DNA from: Acidobacteriaceae bacterium
Lineage (GTDB): Bacteria; Acidobacteriota; Terriglobia; Terriglobales; Acidobacteriaceae
DNA: 64,000 nucleotides
Assembly: GCA_003134655.1 (NCBI GenBank)
Contig: PLBY01000161.1
Coordinates: 124,001-188,000 of the forward strand
Direction: 5' to 3'
Shown here: positions 8,966 to 18,884 of the stretch, in pieces
How positions within the stretch are numbered: the first letter of the stretch is position 1
How the letters are laid out: each line of letters begins with the position of its first letter
The notes under the pieces: generated by a model
Told to the model about the DNA's origin: nothing
Seen by the model: only the letters and a program-made list of their open reading frames with translations
Databases searched by the model: none
Translations under genes and position numbers: made by a program

Positions 8966-10540
8966 ATGAACTCGAAGATCGTCCGCGGGACGTTGGTTGT
9001 ATGGGGATTGTTGGCCTTGCCGCTGGCCCTGTTTGGGGCGGCGGAAGGGCCGCAGGTGAAAACCGCTTCCGGTATGGCCGAAGGCAAGGTTGACGGGGCG
9101 GTGCGCGTGTTTCTTGGAATCCCGTACGCTGCGCCGCCGGTGGGAGATCTGCGCTGGAAGCCGCCGGTGGCACCGGCGAAGTGGGACGGCGGGCGCAAGG
9201 CCACGGAGTTTGGCTCGCATTGCATGCAAGGAAAAGTTTTCGGCGACATGAACTTCCGCGACTCCGGCGGCAGCGAGGACTGCTTGACGCTGAACGTGTG
9301 GGTTCCGGCGAAGGCTCCTGCGGCGAAGCTGCCAGTCATGGTTTGGATTTATGGCGGAGGATTCGTTGCGGGGACCACTTCCGAAGCGCGGCAGGATGGA
9401 ACGCATCTGGCGCAGCAGGGCGTGATCGTGGTTTCGATGAACTACCGGTTGGGTATCTTCGGATTTTTCGTGCATCCGGAACTGGCGAAAGAGTCCGGCC
9501 GGAATGCGGCGGGGAATTATGGATTGCTCGACCAGGTCGCCGCGCTGCACTGGGTGCATGAAAATATTGCGGCGTTTGGGGGAGATCCGGGCAATGTGAC
9601 GATCTTCGGCGAAAGTGCAGGCTCGTTTTCGGTGAGCGCGCAGATGGCATCGCCCCTGGCCAAGGGGCTGTTTCAGAAGGCGATCGGAGAAAGCGGCGGC
9701 GCGTTCCACAGCGGTGGACTGTCGTTTGAGCCGCGGTCTGCGCGGGAAGAGAAGGATGTGAAGGCTGTGAGCGCGAAACTGGGAGTGAGCACGCTGGCCG
9801 AGTTGCGAGCGGTGCCGGCGCAGAAAATGCTCGATGCTTTCGCGCCGCCACAGTCGCAGGGATTTGATTTCGGTCCGGATGTGGACGGATATTTTCTGCC
9901 GGAACCGGTGCCGGTCATTTTTGCGGCGGGAAAGCAGAATGACGTGCCGCTGCTGGCGGGATGGAATCACGATGAAGGCAGCTTCGAGATCGCGTTCTCT
10001 CCGCAGAAACCGACGGCGGAGAGTTTGAAAGCCACAGCACAGAAGGAGTTCGGCGACAAGGCGGTGGAGTTTTTGAAGCTCTATCCCTCCGGCACTCCCG
10101 AACCGACGTTGCGTTCCGCGCAGGATTTTGCGGGAGACCGGTTCATCGCGTTCTCTACGTGGGATTGGATGGAGTCGGAGGGCAAGACGGGCAAACAGCC
10201 GATCTATCGTTATCGCTTTGATCTGGGGCCGCCGTCGGATCCGAAGGCGCCGCAGTTGGGCGCGTATCATTCGGCGGAGATTGAGTATGTGTTTGGGCAG
10301 CTTGATTCCAAGGCTGGAGTCGCGTGGCGGGCGGAGGACCGGCAGCTCAGTGAGGAGATGCAGAAGTACTGGGCGAACTTTGCGAAGAGCGGCGATCCGA
10401 ATGGAGCGGGACTGCCGGAGTGGCCAGTGTATTCGGCGGGTGACGGATGGTCGGTGATGTTTCTGGATGCGAAGGCTGGCGCGCATAAGGATGATTTGCG
10501 GGAGCGATATTTGTTTCTGGCGGGGGTCTGGGCGAAGTAA
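8966..10540 (+). CDS. Carboxylesterase type B, secreted
   Basis: ATG 8966 with signal peptide; GESAGSFS nucleophile, GNAAGNYGLLDQVAALHWVHENIAAFGGDP. Confidence 0.9.
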   Translation: MNSKIVRGTLVVWGLLALPLALFGAAEGPQVKTASGMAEGKVDGAVRVFLGIPYAAPPVGDLRWKPPVAPAKWDGGRKATEFGSHCMQGKVFGDMNFRDSGGSEDCLTLNVWVPAKAPAAKLPVMVWIYGGGFVAGTTSEARQDGTHLAQQGVIVVSMNYRLGIFGFFVHPELAKESGRNAAGNYGLLDQVAALHWVHENIAAFGGDPGNVTIFGESAGSFSVSAQMASPLAKGLFQKAIGESGGAFHSGGLSFEPRSAREEKDVKAVSAKLGVSTLAELRAVPAQKMLDAFAPPQSQGFDFGPDVDGYFLPEPVPVIFAAGKQNDVPLLAGWNHDEGSFEIAFSPQKPTAESLKATAQKEFGDKAVEFLKLYPSGTPEPTLRSAQDFAGDRFIAFSTWDWMESEGKTGKQPIYRYRFDLGPPSDPKAPQLGAYHSAEIEYVFGQLDSKAGVAWRAEDRQLSEEMQKYWANFAKSGDPNGAGLPEWPVYSAGDGWSVMFLDAKAGAHKDDLRERYLFLAGVWAK

Positions 10541-10605
10541 CACACGGACGGCTGATCGGTGAGAACTCCCTTTGAGGTACTCGGTGGCGATCGGGAGTAC
10601 AGAGA

Positions 10606-10668
10606 TCCTTCACTACGCAGGCCGATTCGCTTAGGCGAATCGGCCTGCTTCGTTCAGGATGACAGGGC
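10606..10668. repeat. 14-bp perfect stem-loop in a repeat of the cctTCacTAcG..ttCgTtcaggATGACa type; possible bidirectional terminator
   Basis: GCAGGCCGATTCGC-ttag-GCGAATCGGCCTGC (10617-10648) between convergent genes. Confidence 0.65.
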
Positions 10669-10669
10669 G

Positions 10670-12235
10670 CTATTTCTTGGCGAACTCGCTGCGATGCCGG
10701 CTGTAGAAGACATAGATGAGCAGGCCGAGGGCCAGCCAGATGACGAAGCGCAGCCATGTGATCAGGGTGAGCCCGAACATCAGGCCACCGCACAGCAGAA
10801 CTGAAATCAGCGGGAACCACGGCACAAACGGGACTCGGAACGCGCGCTTGCGATCGGGCTGCTTGCGGCGGAGGATGATCACTCCCAGCGAGACCAGAAC
10901 GAAGGCAAACAACGTTCCGATGTTGGCGAGGTCGGCGGCACTCCCGATATCCACGAACCCGGCGGGAATTCCTACGGCGAAACAGGCGATCCACGTGGAC
11001 CAGTGCGGCGTCTTAAATTTCGGGTGCACCGCGGAGAACAACTTCGGCAGCAAGCCGTCGCGGGACATGGCGTACCAGATGCGAGCCTGCCCGTACTGAA
11101 AGACGAGCAGGGACGAGATCATGCCGGTCAACGCACCGATGACGATGACCGAGCGGAAGAATGGGTGCACGCCCAGATACTTCATCGCGTACGCAACCGG
11201 CGCTTCGGCTGCTTCCCCGGATACGAAGGTCGTGTACTTCATCATGCCGAGCAGTACCACGGCCACGCCGACATAGAGCAGGGTGCAGACCACCAACGAC
11301 ATGATGATGCCGAAAGGCAAATCTTTTTGCGGATTGCGCGATTCCTCGGCGGCCGTGGAAACGGAATCGAATCCGATGTAGGTAAAGAAAACGATGGCCC
11401 CTCCGGTGACGATTCCGGAAAAGCCAGAGGGGGCGAAGGGAGACCAATTCGCAGGCTTCACCAGCATTCCCCCAACGACCAGGAAGGTGAGGATGGCACC
11501 GATCTTGACCATCACCATGATGTTGTTCGTCTCGGCCGATTCCTTCACGCCGCGCACCAGCACCAGCGTGAGAATAAAAACGATGAGGAAGCCGGGCAGA
11601 TTGAAATAGGAACCGGTCCACTCCCCTCCGGCCCAGACTGGACTCGCCCATTTGTCTGGCAAGTTGAGGCCGAAGACCGCGAGTTGCGCTTTGGTATAAC
11701 CGGCAAAGCTAACCGCGACCGCAACGTTCGAGACTACGTATTCGAGGATCAGGTCCCAGCCGATGATCCAGGCGAAAATTTCGCCGAGTGTTGCGTACGA
11801 GTAGGTGTAGGCGCTGCCGGCGATGGGGATCATCGAGGCCAGCTCGGCATAGCACAGACCGGCAAAACTGCAGGCGATCGCTACGAGGAAGAATGAAATC
11901 GCAATCGATGGTCCGGCCGGCGGGCGTCCGTGCATGAGCGCTCCCGCCGTGCTGCCGGTACGGAGAAAGTTGACGATTACGTCGAGTGCCTGGGCATGCA
12001 GGAGGGAAGGCGCCTGAAAATACTCTCCGGCGGCCGCCGTTCCGGTGAGCACAAAAATGCCGGAGCCGATGATCGCGCCGATCCCTAAAGCCGTCAGCGA
12101 CCAGGGCCCGAGCGTCTTCTGCAGGCGCTGGCCCGGTGCCTCCGATTCGGAGATCAGCTTGTCGATGGACTTGCAGCAGAAAATCTGTTTGTCGGAAGTA
12201 CGGATGACTTCGGCGGGTTCCGTGGCTTGTGACAA
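10670..12235 (-). CDS. APC-family amino acid permease
   Basis: LGIGAIIGSGIFVLTGTAA, multi-TM, FTYIGFDSVSTAAEESRNPQKDLP. Confidence 0.85.
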   Translation of the reverse strand: MSQATEPAEVIRTSDKQIFCCKSIDKLISESEAPGQRLQKTLGPWSLTALGIGAIIGSGIFVLTGTAAAGEYFQAPSLLHAQALDVIVNFLRTGSTAGALMHGRPPAGPSIAISFFLVAIACSFAGLCYAELASMIPIAGSAYTYSYATLGEIFAWIIGWDLILEYVVSNVAVAVSFAGYTKAQLAVFGLNLPDKWASPVWAGGEWTGSYFNLPGFLIVFILTLVLVRGVKESAETNNIMVMVKIGAILTFLVVGGMLVKPANWSPFAPSGFSGIVTGGAIVFFTYIGFDSVSTAAEESRNPQKDLPFGIIMSLVVCTLLYVGVAVVLLGMMKYTTFVSGEAAEAPVAYAMKYLGVHPFFRSVIVIGALTGMISSLLVFQYGQARIWYAMSRDGLLPKLFSAVHPKFKTPHWSTWIACFAVGIPAGFVDIGSAADLANIGTLFAFVLVSLGVIILRRKQPDRKRAFRVPFVPWFPLISVLLCGGLMFGLTLITWLRFVIWLALGLLIYVFYSRHRSEFAKK

Positions 12236-12358
12236 GCGGTTGTGGTCTCCTGGAGAACGGGCTCTCAGCCAATATCACTTAGCAGCCAGCGAACAACTCC
12301 ACGTCGCGTCGTGACGGAGCGGGCGAGTCGCCCGCTCCCACACGAGTTCTGAACTGCC

Positions 12359-12520
12359 TTACCGCTTTGCCTGACCGCGGGCCAGTTTCTTGACCTTGGG
12401 CTTTTTCGATCCGCGGGGATAATCGCGGGGCTTGAGCGGCTTTTCCGCCTTACGTTTCTTGCGGGCGGTGCGTTTGGCTTTCTTGCGTTCTTCCTTGGTT
12501 AACTTCGATGTGTTTGCCAT
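12359..12520 (-). CDS. Very basic 53-aa protein, hypothetical
   Basis: MANTSKLTKEERKKAKRTARKKRKAEKPLKPRDYPRGSKKPKVKKLARGQAKR; start 12520. Confidence 0.4.
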   Translation of the reverse strand: MANTSKLTKEERKKAKRTARKKRKAEKPLKPRDYPRGSKKPKVKKLARGQAKR

Positions 12521-12579
12521 GAATGCTGTGAACGTCCTCTTCTGTCGTGCGAATGTCCGGGCGTTTGCGCCTCGGGTTC

Positions 12580-12727
12580 TTCCGCCCCTTCGGGGCTGAA
12601 ATCTCGTGTGGCTTGCTCCCACGGCTTACGCCGTGGGCTGAACTCTTGCGCCGCTTCGCGGCTGGTTCCGTGCCTGATTCGCCTCGCTTTGCTCGGCTGG
12701 ACAGCCGAGGCGGCTGTCCCCACATGG
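12580..12727. repeat. Cluster of consecutive hairpins ending in a REP-like palindrome
   Basis: GCCCCttCGGGGC; CCCACGGCttacGCCGTGGG; GCCGCttcGCGGC; GGACAGCCgaGGCGGCTGTCCCCACATG. Confidence 0.75.
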
Positions 12728-12745
12728 GTCGTGCCTGAGGCGTGG

Positions 12746-15448
12746 TTATGCGCTTTCCAGTTGGGCGTACTTCTCTACCAGTTTCTTTAAGCCGAAGCGA
12801 GGAAATTGTACCGTAATCTTGGCTTCTTCGCCTTCTCCTTCGCGCTGGTAGACCGTTCCTTCCCCATATTTAGGGTGTCGGACCTTCTGGCCGGGGCGAA
12901 ATCCGCGCTTGCCGGTGGGTTCTGCGACCGGCGTTTTGGGGACGGTGAACTTCTTGCCGCGGCTGGCGAAGAACTCGGCGATGTTCTCGATGGAGTTGTA
13001 GGGGCGAGCCGGGGCCGTCGGCTTCGGAGCGCGCGGCTGGCTGCGGGTGGCGTCCCCGGCGTGCCAGGAAGTGCTCTGGTCTTCGTCTTCGTAGGAGTAG
13101 TGGGGGCTTTCGGATTCGTAGGCGCCGGGGCTCCGCACACCTGGACGGGCGAAGGCGCCCGTCCCCACACGAGTCGTTGTCCCCACATGAGCTCTTCTGG
13201 TTCCTAATTCTTCTAGCAGGGGGGCGGGGACTTCTTCCAGAAATCTTGAGGGGACGCTGGCTTCTGGCAGGTCGGTGCCGTAGCGGCGGCGGTAGACGGC
13301 GCGGGTCAGGATGAGTTGGTCCATGGCGCGGGTCATGCCGACGTAGCAGAGGCGGCGCTCTTCTTCGATGTCTTCGGGGACGAGCATGGTGCGGGAGTGC
13401 GGGAAGAGTCCCTCTTCCAGGCCGCTTAGGAAAATCAAGGGGAACTCGAGGCCCTTGGCGGCGTGCAGGCTCATGAGCGTGATCTGGGCGCGGGCGTCGT
13501 AGTCGTCGGCATCGGCGACCAGGGCGGCGTGGTCGAGGAATTGGTCGAGGGTTTCGGCGCGGTCGCGGGAGTCCATGGCGGCGTTGACCAGTTCGCGCAG
13601 GTTCTCGATGCGGGAGAAGGCTTCGGGCGTGTCTTCTTCTTCGAGGAGTTTGATGTAGTTGGTGCGGTCGATCAGGAATTTCAGGAGGTCGGCGGTGTTG
13701 ACCGCTGGAGTGGGGAAGGAATCCGGCACCGAGCCGATCTGGGGATCTGGTGGCCTATTTGTTTCATCTTCCTCCGTCGCCGGCGGGACGCCAGCGCTAC
13801 TGTCGGAGGCACCGAAATCGAAGGAGAAGTTGCCGAATTCGTTCGGGTCGAAGGCCGTAGCGTCTTCGGGTTGTCCGTTACTGGAGCTCTCGGCTTCGAT
13901 GTGATCGATTGCCTCTGCAACGCTGCCGGCGTTCGCGGGCGAGGGCGCCCGCGCCACATTTTCTTCGAGTTGCTTCGCGAAGCTTCCCGCCAGCATCGCT
14001 CTTGCGTCTTCGATTAGCTGCTGGAAGTTCTTGAGCGACAACAGGGCTCGCTGGGGGAGGAGTTGGCGGCGGATGGCTTCGCCGATCGCGCCCCAGAGCG
14101 ACAGGCCGGTTTCGAGGGCGAGGCCCTCCAGCGTGTCGATGGTGCCTTTGCCGATGCCGCGTGTGGGGGTGTTGATGACGCGCAGCAGGGAAATCGTGTC
14201 ATCGGGATTTTGGATGACTTTGAGGTAGGAGATCAGATCTTTGATTTCGGAACGCTCGTAGAAGGAGAATCCGCCGACCACGTGATACTTCAGGCCGTAG
14301 CGGCGCATCGCCTCTTCAAACAGACGCGACTGCGAGTTGGTGCGGTAGAGCACAGCGGCGCGCGGGGTCTCGCCTCTCTCCGTCGCTTCGCGCAGGTATT
14401 TGGCGATGTGGTCGGCGGCGAAGAGGGCTTCGTTTTCGCCGTCGGGGGCTTCGTAGTATCCAATCTTGGTGCCGCCCTGGCGAGCGGTCCAGAGGTTCTT
14501 GCCTTTGCGGCGGATGTTGTTTGCGACCACGGCTGACGCGGCCTGCAGAATGTTTTGTGTGGAGCGGTAGTTCTGTTCGAGGCGGATGATCTTGGCTTCC
14601 GGAAAATCTTGTTCGAATTCAAGAATGTTGCGGATGTCGGCGCCGCGCCAGGAATAAATCGATTGGTCCTCGTCGCCGACCGCGCAGACGTTGTGGCGAT
14701 CTCCAGCGAGCATGCGCATGAGTTCGTACTGGGGACGGTTCGTGTCTTGATACTCGTCGATCAGCAAGTACTGGAAGCGGCGGTTGTAGTAGTCACGCAC
14801 TTGCGCCGCGGACTTCAGGAGGCGGACGGCTTCGAGCAGGAGGTCGTCGAAGTCGAGGGCATTGGCCTTGCGCAGTTCCTTGCGGTACTCCTCGTAGAGA
14901 TGTGCAATCTTTTCGGTCTTGGGATCGGCGGATTGCAGGTAGAGTTCCTGCGGATCGAGCATGTGGTTCTTCGCCCAGGAGATGCGGCCGAGGACGGTGC
15001 GCGGTGTGAGTTGCTTGTCGTCGAGGCCGAGGCGCTTCATTACGCTTTTGACGACGGCTTGCTGATCGCTTTCGTCGTAGATAACGAAATTCTTGGTGTG
15101 ACCGATCGGCGGCTTCCCAGGTGTGGCCGACGGGATGCGCATGGCTTCGATGTCGCGCCGGAGCACGCGCACGCAGAACGAATGGAAGGTTGAGATGATG
15201 GGCTTGGCGATGCTCAGGCCGCCCACGAGCTTTTCGACGCGCTCGCCCATTTCTGCGGCGGCTTTGTTGGTGAAGGTCATTGCCAGGATGGATTCCGGCA
15301 TGATGCCTTTGTGTTCAATCAGGTAGGCGATGCGGTAGGTGATGACGCGCGTTTTGCCGCTGCCGGCGCCGGCCAGGATCAGCACGGGGCCTTCGGTGGT
15401 TTCGACGGCTTCGCGTTGCTGCGGGTTCAGTTGGTCGAGAAAAGACAA
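12746..15448 (-). CDS. pcrA: UvrD/PcrA-type ATP-dependent DNA helicase
   Basis: LNPQQREAVETTEGPVLILAGAGSGKT, LIDEYQDTN, VGDEDQSIYSWRGA, SLHAAKGLEFPLIFL, C-terminal VRHPKYGEGTV. Confidence 0.93.
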   Translation of the reverse strand: MSFLDQLNPQQREAVETTEGPVLILAGAGSGKTRVITYRIAYLIEHKGIMPESILAMTFTNKAAAEMGERVEKLVGGLSIAKPIISTFHSFCVRVLRRDIEAMRIPSATPGKPPIGHTKNFVIYDESDQQAVVKSVMKRLGLDDKQLTPRTVLGRISWAKNHMLDPQELYLQSADPKTEKIAHLYEEYRKELRKANALDFDDLLLEAVRLLKSAAQVRDYYNRRFQYLLIDEYQDTNRPQYELMRMLAGDRHNVCAVGDEDQSIYSWRGADIRNILEFEQDFPEAKIIRLEQNYRSTQNILQAASAVVANNIRRKGKNLWTARQGGTKIGYYEAPDGENEALFAADHIAKYLREATERGETPRAAVLYRTNSQSRLFEEAMRRYGLKYHVVGGFSFYERSEIKDLISYLKVIQNPDDTISLLRVINTPTRGIGKGTIDTLEGLALETGLSLWGAIGEAIRRQLLPQRALLSLKNFQQLIEDARAMLAGSFAKQLEENVARAPSPANAGSVAEAIDHIEAESSSNGQPEDATAFDPNEFGNFSFDFGASDSSAGVPPATEEDETNRPPDPQIGSVPDSFPTPAVNTADLLKFLIDRTNYIKLLEEEDTPEAFSRIENLRELVNAAMDSRDRAETLDQFLDHAALVADADDYDARAQITLMSLHAAKGLEFPLIFLSGLEEGLFPHSRTMLVPEDIEEERRLCYVGMTRAMDQLILTRAVYRRRYGTDLPEASVPSRFLEEVPAPLLEELGTRRAHVGTTTRVGTGAFARPGVRSPGAYESESPHYSYEDEDQSTSWHAGDATRSQPRAPKPTAPARPYNSIENIAEFFASRGKKFTVPKTPVAEPTGKRGFRPGQKVRHPKYGEGTVYQREGEGEEAKITVQFPRFGLKKLVEKYAQLESA

Positions 15449-15498
15449 TGCGGAAGTGGCTCCAGGGTCGCTCTTTCAATTTTACAGGGGATCGAGAG

Positions 15499-16479
15499 TC
15501 ACTGCGGGGCAGACTGGCTTTGTTCGAGGCCCAGATCGTCGCGGGTGATTCCGACTTCTTTCATCCCCGCGTCCTGCAGTTGCCTCAGTTGGGAGTTGAG
15601 AGATCGCATGTTGCTACGCAGATCCTTGCAATACTTCAGTTGACGATTGACATCAGACCGTACTTTCTCGTCATCGATCAGTAGCTCCGAACCCTTGACC
15701 TTGATCTTCTGATCGTTCGCCATGGCATACGTGTACAGGTCCTTCGTGGCTGCGGCCCACTTCTCTTCAGCCTGCACGATGCGATCGCGAACTTTCAAAA
15801 TGTCGGAGCCCCCGATTGTTTTTTCTACTCCTTGGATAAATCCTTCTTTGTCGGCCTCCGACAACGACGAATGATCCACTTTCTCCTTGATGTCGTCGCG
15901 CCAGGCTTGAAACTGATGCGAAAAATCCTCGTCGGCCGCCAGGGTCCCTTGAACAGCATCGATAGACCGCTGCATGGATACTCGATTGGAGAATGATTCG
16001 GCTGCGTAGATCTGACTGAGATCGCTGCTGAACTTCGCGACTTGCGCATCGTGAGACTTCCGTATGGCCAAAACATCGCCCAGCACAGTGCGCCATAAGC
16101 GATCCGTCTCGCTGGAGTTCGCTGGATCAACGGCCTTCTTGCCGGTTACCTCTTTGACCAAGTCAGAAGGAGACTCGCTTTGCTTCGGATGCCCCTGTGA
16201 CACTTCTAGACCGAATACAAAGGCACTCACTAAGAAGAAAGCAAGACCGAATCGCTTCAGGTCTCGCACTATTTTCCTTCCTGCAATTGCATAAGAGACG
16301 AGCCCAGGAATCAGCACACCCGACAGGGCGTATCCGAACGCTTCTCCGCCAAACTCCCCCGACGACCAAATCCACGCTCTGAAAAATGCGAGAAGAATAC
16401 CGGCAACGATCCCCAAGATCGCAAAGATCCTTAAGAAATCGAACGCGGGCCCGTTGGGAGAACTGGTTGTGTCGTTCAT
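15499..16479 (-). CDS. Hypothetical membrane-anchored protein
   Basis: Hydrophobic N-terminal segments followed by a helical, charged domain. Confidence 0.5.
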   Translation of the reverse strand: MNDTTSSPNGPAFDFLRIFAILGIVAGILLAFFRAWIWSSGEFGGEAFGYALSGVLIPGLVSYAIAGRKIVRDLKRFGLAFFLVSAFVFGLEVSQGHPKQSESPSDLVKEVTGKKAVDPANSSETDRLWRTVLGDVLAIRKSHDAQVAKFSSDLSQIYAAESFSNRVSMQRSIDAVQGTLAADEDFSHQFQAWRDDIKEKVDHSSLSEADKEGFIQGVEKTIGGSDILKVRDRIVQAEEKWAAATKDLYTYAMANDQKIKVKGSELLIDDEKVRSDVNRQLKYCKDLRSNMRSLNSQLRQLQDAGMKEVGITRDDLGLEQSQSAPQ

Positions 16480-16707
16480 AAGCTACAGTCACTCTTCATT
16501 TAGCTACCGAGGGAATGTATGAGCCGGCTAGCCAGCCGTCAAGAGCAACTTCTAGTGCTTCCTGCTGCTATGAGGGGGTAGATTTCTCCGCAGGCAAGGT
16601 GCGAATTTTGGCCGCAAGGCAGGCGGGCACTGTCGTTCTTTCGACAGAGTCGAGATGGGCCGTCCTTTTCCGATGCGATTTCGCCCGTCCGGCTGGGAGG
16701 GGCGACT

Positions 16708-17862
16708 ATGAAAACGAAGAGTTTCCTGGCATTGGCGTTACTGGTGACAGTAGCTGGCGTGTGTATCGTGGGCCCACGCGACCTACGTGCGGGTGAGGTG
16801 ACTCCGCCGCCGGGCTACAAGGTGCTGGAGCCGATCCGGCACGGCAATCTGACGGTGTTTCCCGTGGTCGCTGCGAAGAGCTATCCGACCGGAGAGTTCT
16901 TGACTCTGGATGAAGGGCTGCGGTCGGGGGAAGTGATTGTGACCGAGGCTGGCAATGTGCAGGGGCTGATTCGGCGGCATCCCACGCCGGCGATTCGGAG
17001 CGAGGGCGCGCAGGTGAATCGGCTGGTGCTGGTGAACAATTCCAAACGGCCGTTGTTATTGTTGGCCGGGGAGATCGTTACTGGTGGCAAGCAGGATCGT
17101 GTGATCGGCAAGGATCGCATTGTTCCGGCGGAGAGCGATCCGGTGGATTTGAGCGTGTTCTGCGTGGAGCCGGGGCGGTGGGTTGCCACGAGCAGCAATT
17201 TCGGGGCTTCGGAGGCGATGTATGGCGGGGCTGCCGGCGGACCCATAAAGCGTGGGCAGCCTCCCATGGCGATGATGGCGCAGCCGTCGGTGCGCGCCAA
17301 GGCCATGGCCGACAAGGATCAGAATCAGGTGTGGGCGGAAGTACGCAAGCAGCAGGCGGCGATGGCGACGGTCGAGGTCGCGGCGGCGGCTCCTGGGGTG
17401 GCAACGGAGATTTCGAATACATCTTCGTACGCTAAGGTGAATGAAAATGAGGCAGTCAAGAAACAGGTGGACTCGGTCGCGAAGCCGATCGAGCAGAACT
17501 ATCAGAGCCTGATCCGGCAGCTGCGCGATCGCAATGCCGTGGGAGTTGTGGTGGCGGTGAACGGGCGCATCATCTGGGCTGATATGTTTGCCAGCACGGA
17601 TCTGCTGGAAAAATATTGGCCCAAACTGGTGCGCTCGTATGCTTCGGAGGCGGTGGTCACGCGTGCGAAAGAAGTTGAGGTCGGCGTGAGCCAGGCGCAG
17701 GCCTTCTTAGGAGACATGGAAGGGCGCCGGGAGATGATCGAAAGCGAGCCGGGAATCTACCGTCACACGGAGATCACTGGCGACGGATTTAAGGCGTTCT
17801 CGCTGACGTCGTTGCTGCCCAAGACGGGCTTCGAAGTACACGTGGCGAAGATGGCCGATTGA
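16708..17862 (+). CDS. Secreted protein resembling the ARPP-1/DUF6569 family
   Basis: Signal peptide; LVLVNNSKRPLLLLAGEIVTGGKQDRVIGKDRIVPAES; family by recall, not searched. Confidence 0.5.
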   Translation: MKTKSFLALALLVTVAGVCIVGPRDLRAGEVTPPPGYKVLEPIRHGNLTVFPVVAAKSYPTGEFLTLDEGLRSGEVIVTEAGNVQGLIRRHPTPAIRSEGAQVNRLVLVNNSKRPLLLLAGEIVTGGKQDRVIGKDRIVPAESDPVDLSVFCVEPGRWVATSSNFGASEAMYGGAAGGPIKRGQPPMAMMAQPSVRAKAMADKDQNQVWAEVRKQQAAMATVEVAAAAPGVATEISNTSSYAKVNENEAVKKQVDSVAKPIEQNYQSLIRQLRDRNAVGVVVAVNGRIIWADMFASTDLLEKYWPKLVRSYASEAVVTRAKEVEVGVSQAQAFLGDMEGRREMIESEPGIYRHTEITGDGFKAFSLTSLLPKTGFEVHVAKMAD

Positions 17863-17883
17863 GGTGAAAGTCGTTCATCAGAT

Positions 17884-18831
17884 CTAGCCGCTCGCCTTCT
17901 GACTCTTTGCTAGTTCTGCGATCGCGGGGAACGACTTGGGGGGAATCAAGGTGTGATCTGGAGGCATGGAACCGGCGCTGACAGCTTTCGCCAGGAGTTC
18001 GAGTGCGGTTCCCGCAGCTGGGGCGGTGATGATCGTGGCTTTCAAGAGTCCACGACGGACCCAGTCCTGACCGGTCTTGGTGACGCCGTCGCAGCCCGTG
18101 AAGGGAATGCTCAACCATCGCTCGCGATCCTTTTCCGTGAGGTCGACTACGGCTTTTCGGGCACCCATGGCCATGGCATCGTTCTGGCAGATGACGCCTC
18201 GAATTTGAAGGTCGCGCGAGGACCCGAGGGAGAGCCATGACTTTGCCGCGTTATGAGCGCTGCGCTCGGTCCAGTCACCCTTCAGGGTTTTCAGTACGAC
18301 GGCGGCTGGCTTGGTGGAGTGCATCCCTTTCGTCCGCTGCTGGGTCGCCGTGCTGTTGAAGGGGCCTTCGATGTAAAGAACGTTTCCCTCAGGAACGAGG
18401 ACGCTAAGTTGCTTCCCCTGGATTCGTCCGACTTCGGATTGGTCGGTGCTGACCGAGAAGACCGGGACCTCGCCTCCGCGACGAAGCTCGGCGATGTAGT
18501 CGGGATCGCTGTTAATGATTCCCCACCCGATACCGGCCGCAACCGCCGCTTTCGCGACTTGAGGCATTCCGGTCCCGACGGGTTCGACCAGGATGGCGGT
18601 GGGATGCTGTGCAGGATCCTGAATGATCTTGATGAGCTGCTGAGTCTGGTTTACGGCGTCGTTGTCGGCGTAGATGATTTGAATAGTAGCGCCGAGTCGC
18701 GCGGCCATTTCGGTCACGGCGACCGCTTGTTCTGCCTGGTAATCGTTCTCTCTTGTGGTAAGAGCAACAACTACGTTCAGTTTTTCCATGGGCCTCGTCG
18801 CGGAGTTCCCTTCGGTGCTGGATTGTTTCAC
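17884..18831 (-). CDS. Sugar-binding (Peripla_BP-like) domain protein
   Basis: LNVVVALTTRENDYQAEQA..GVICQNDAMAMGARKAV..GCDGVTKTGQDWV; no signal peptide visible. Confidence 0.65.
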   Translation of the reverse strand: MKQSSTEGNSATRPMEKLNVVVALTTRENDYQAEQAVAVTEMAARLGATIQIIYADNDAVNQTQQLIKIIQDPAQHPTAILVEPVGTGMPQVAKAAVAAGIGWGIINSDPDYIAELRRGGEVPVFSVSTDQSEVGRIQGKQLSVLVPEGNVLYIEGPFNSTATQQRTKGMHSTKPAAVVLKTLKGDWTERSAHNAAKSWLSLGSSRDLQIRGVICQNDAMAMGARKAVVDLTEKDRERWLSIPFTGCDGVTKTGQDWVRRGLLKATIITAPAAGTALELLAKAVSAGSMPPDHTLIPPKSFPAIAELAKSQKASG

Positions 18832-18884
18832 AGACTGTCAGTGCTGACAAAGACTTCTACGGCAGGAACCAAACTGATCGATGT

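Noticed and set aside
8942-10543. 533-aa minus-strand ORF opposite the carboxylesterase
   Set aside because: Arg/His/Leu-rich composition typical of antisense of a high-GC gene; no recognisable motifs.
11003-11896. 297-aa plus ORF opposite the amino acid permease
   Set aside because: Antisense artefact of a clearly coding minus-strand gene.
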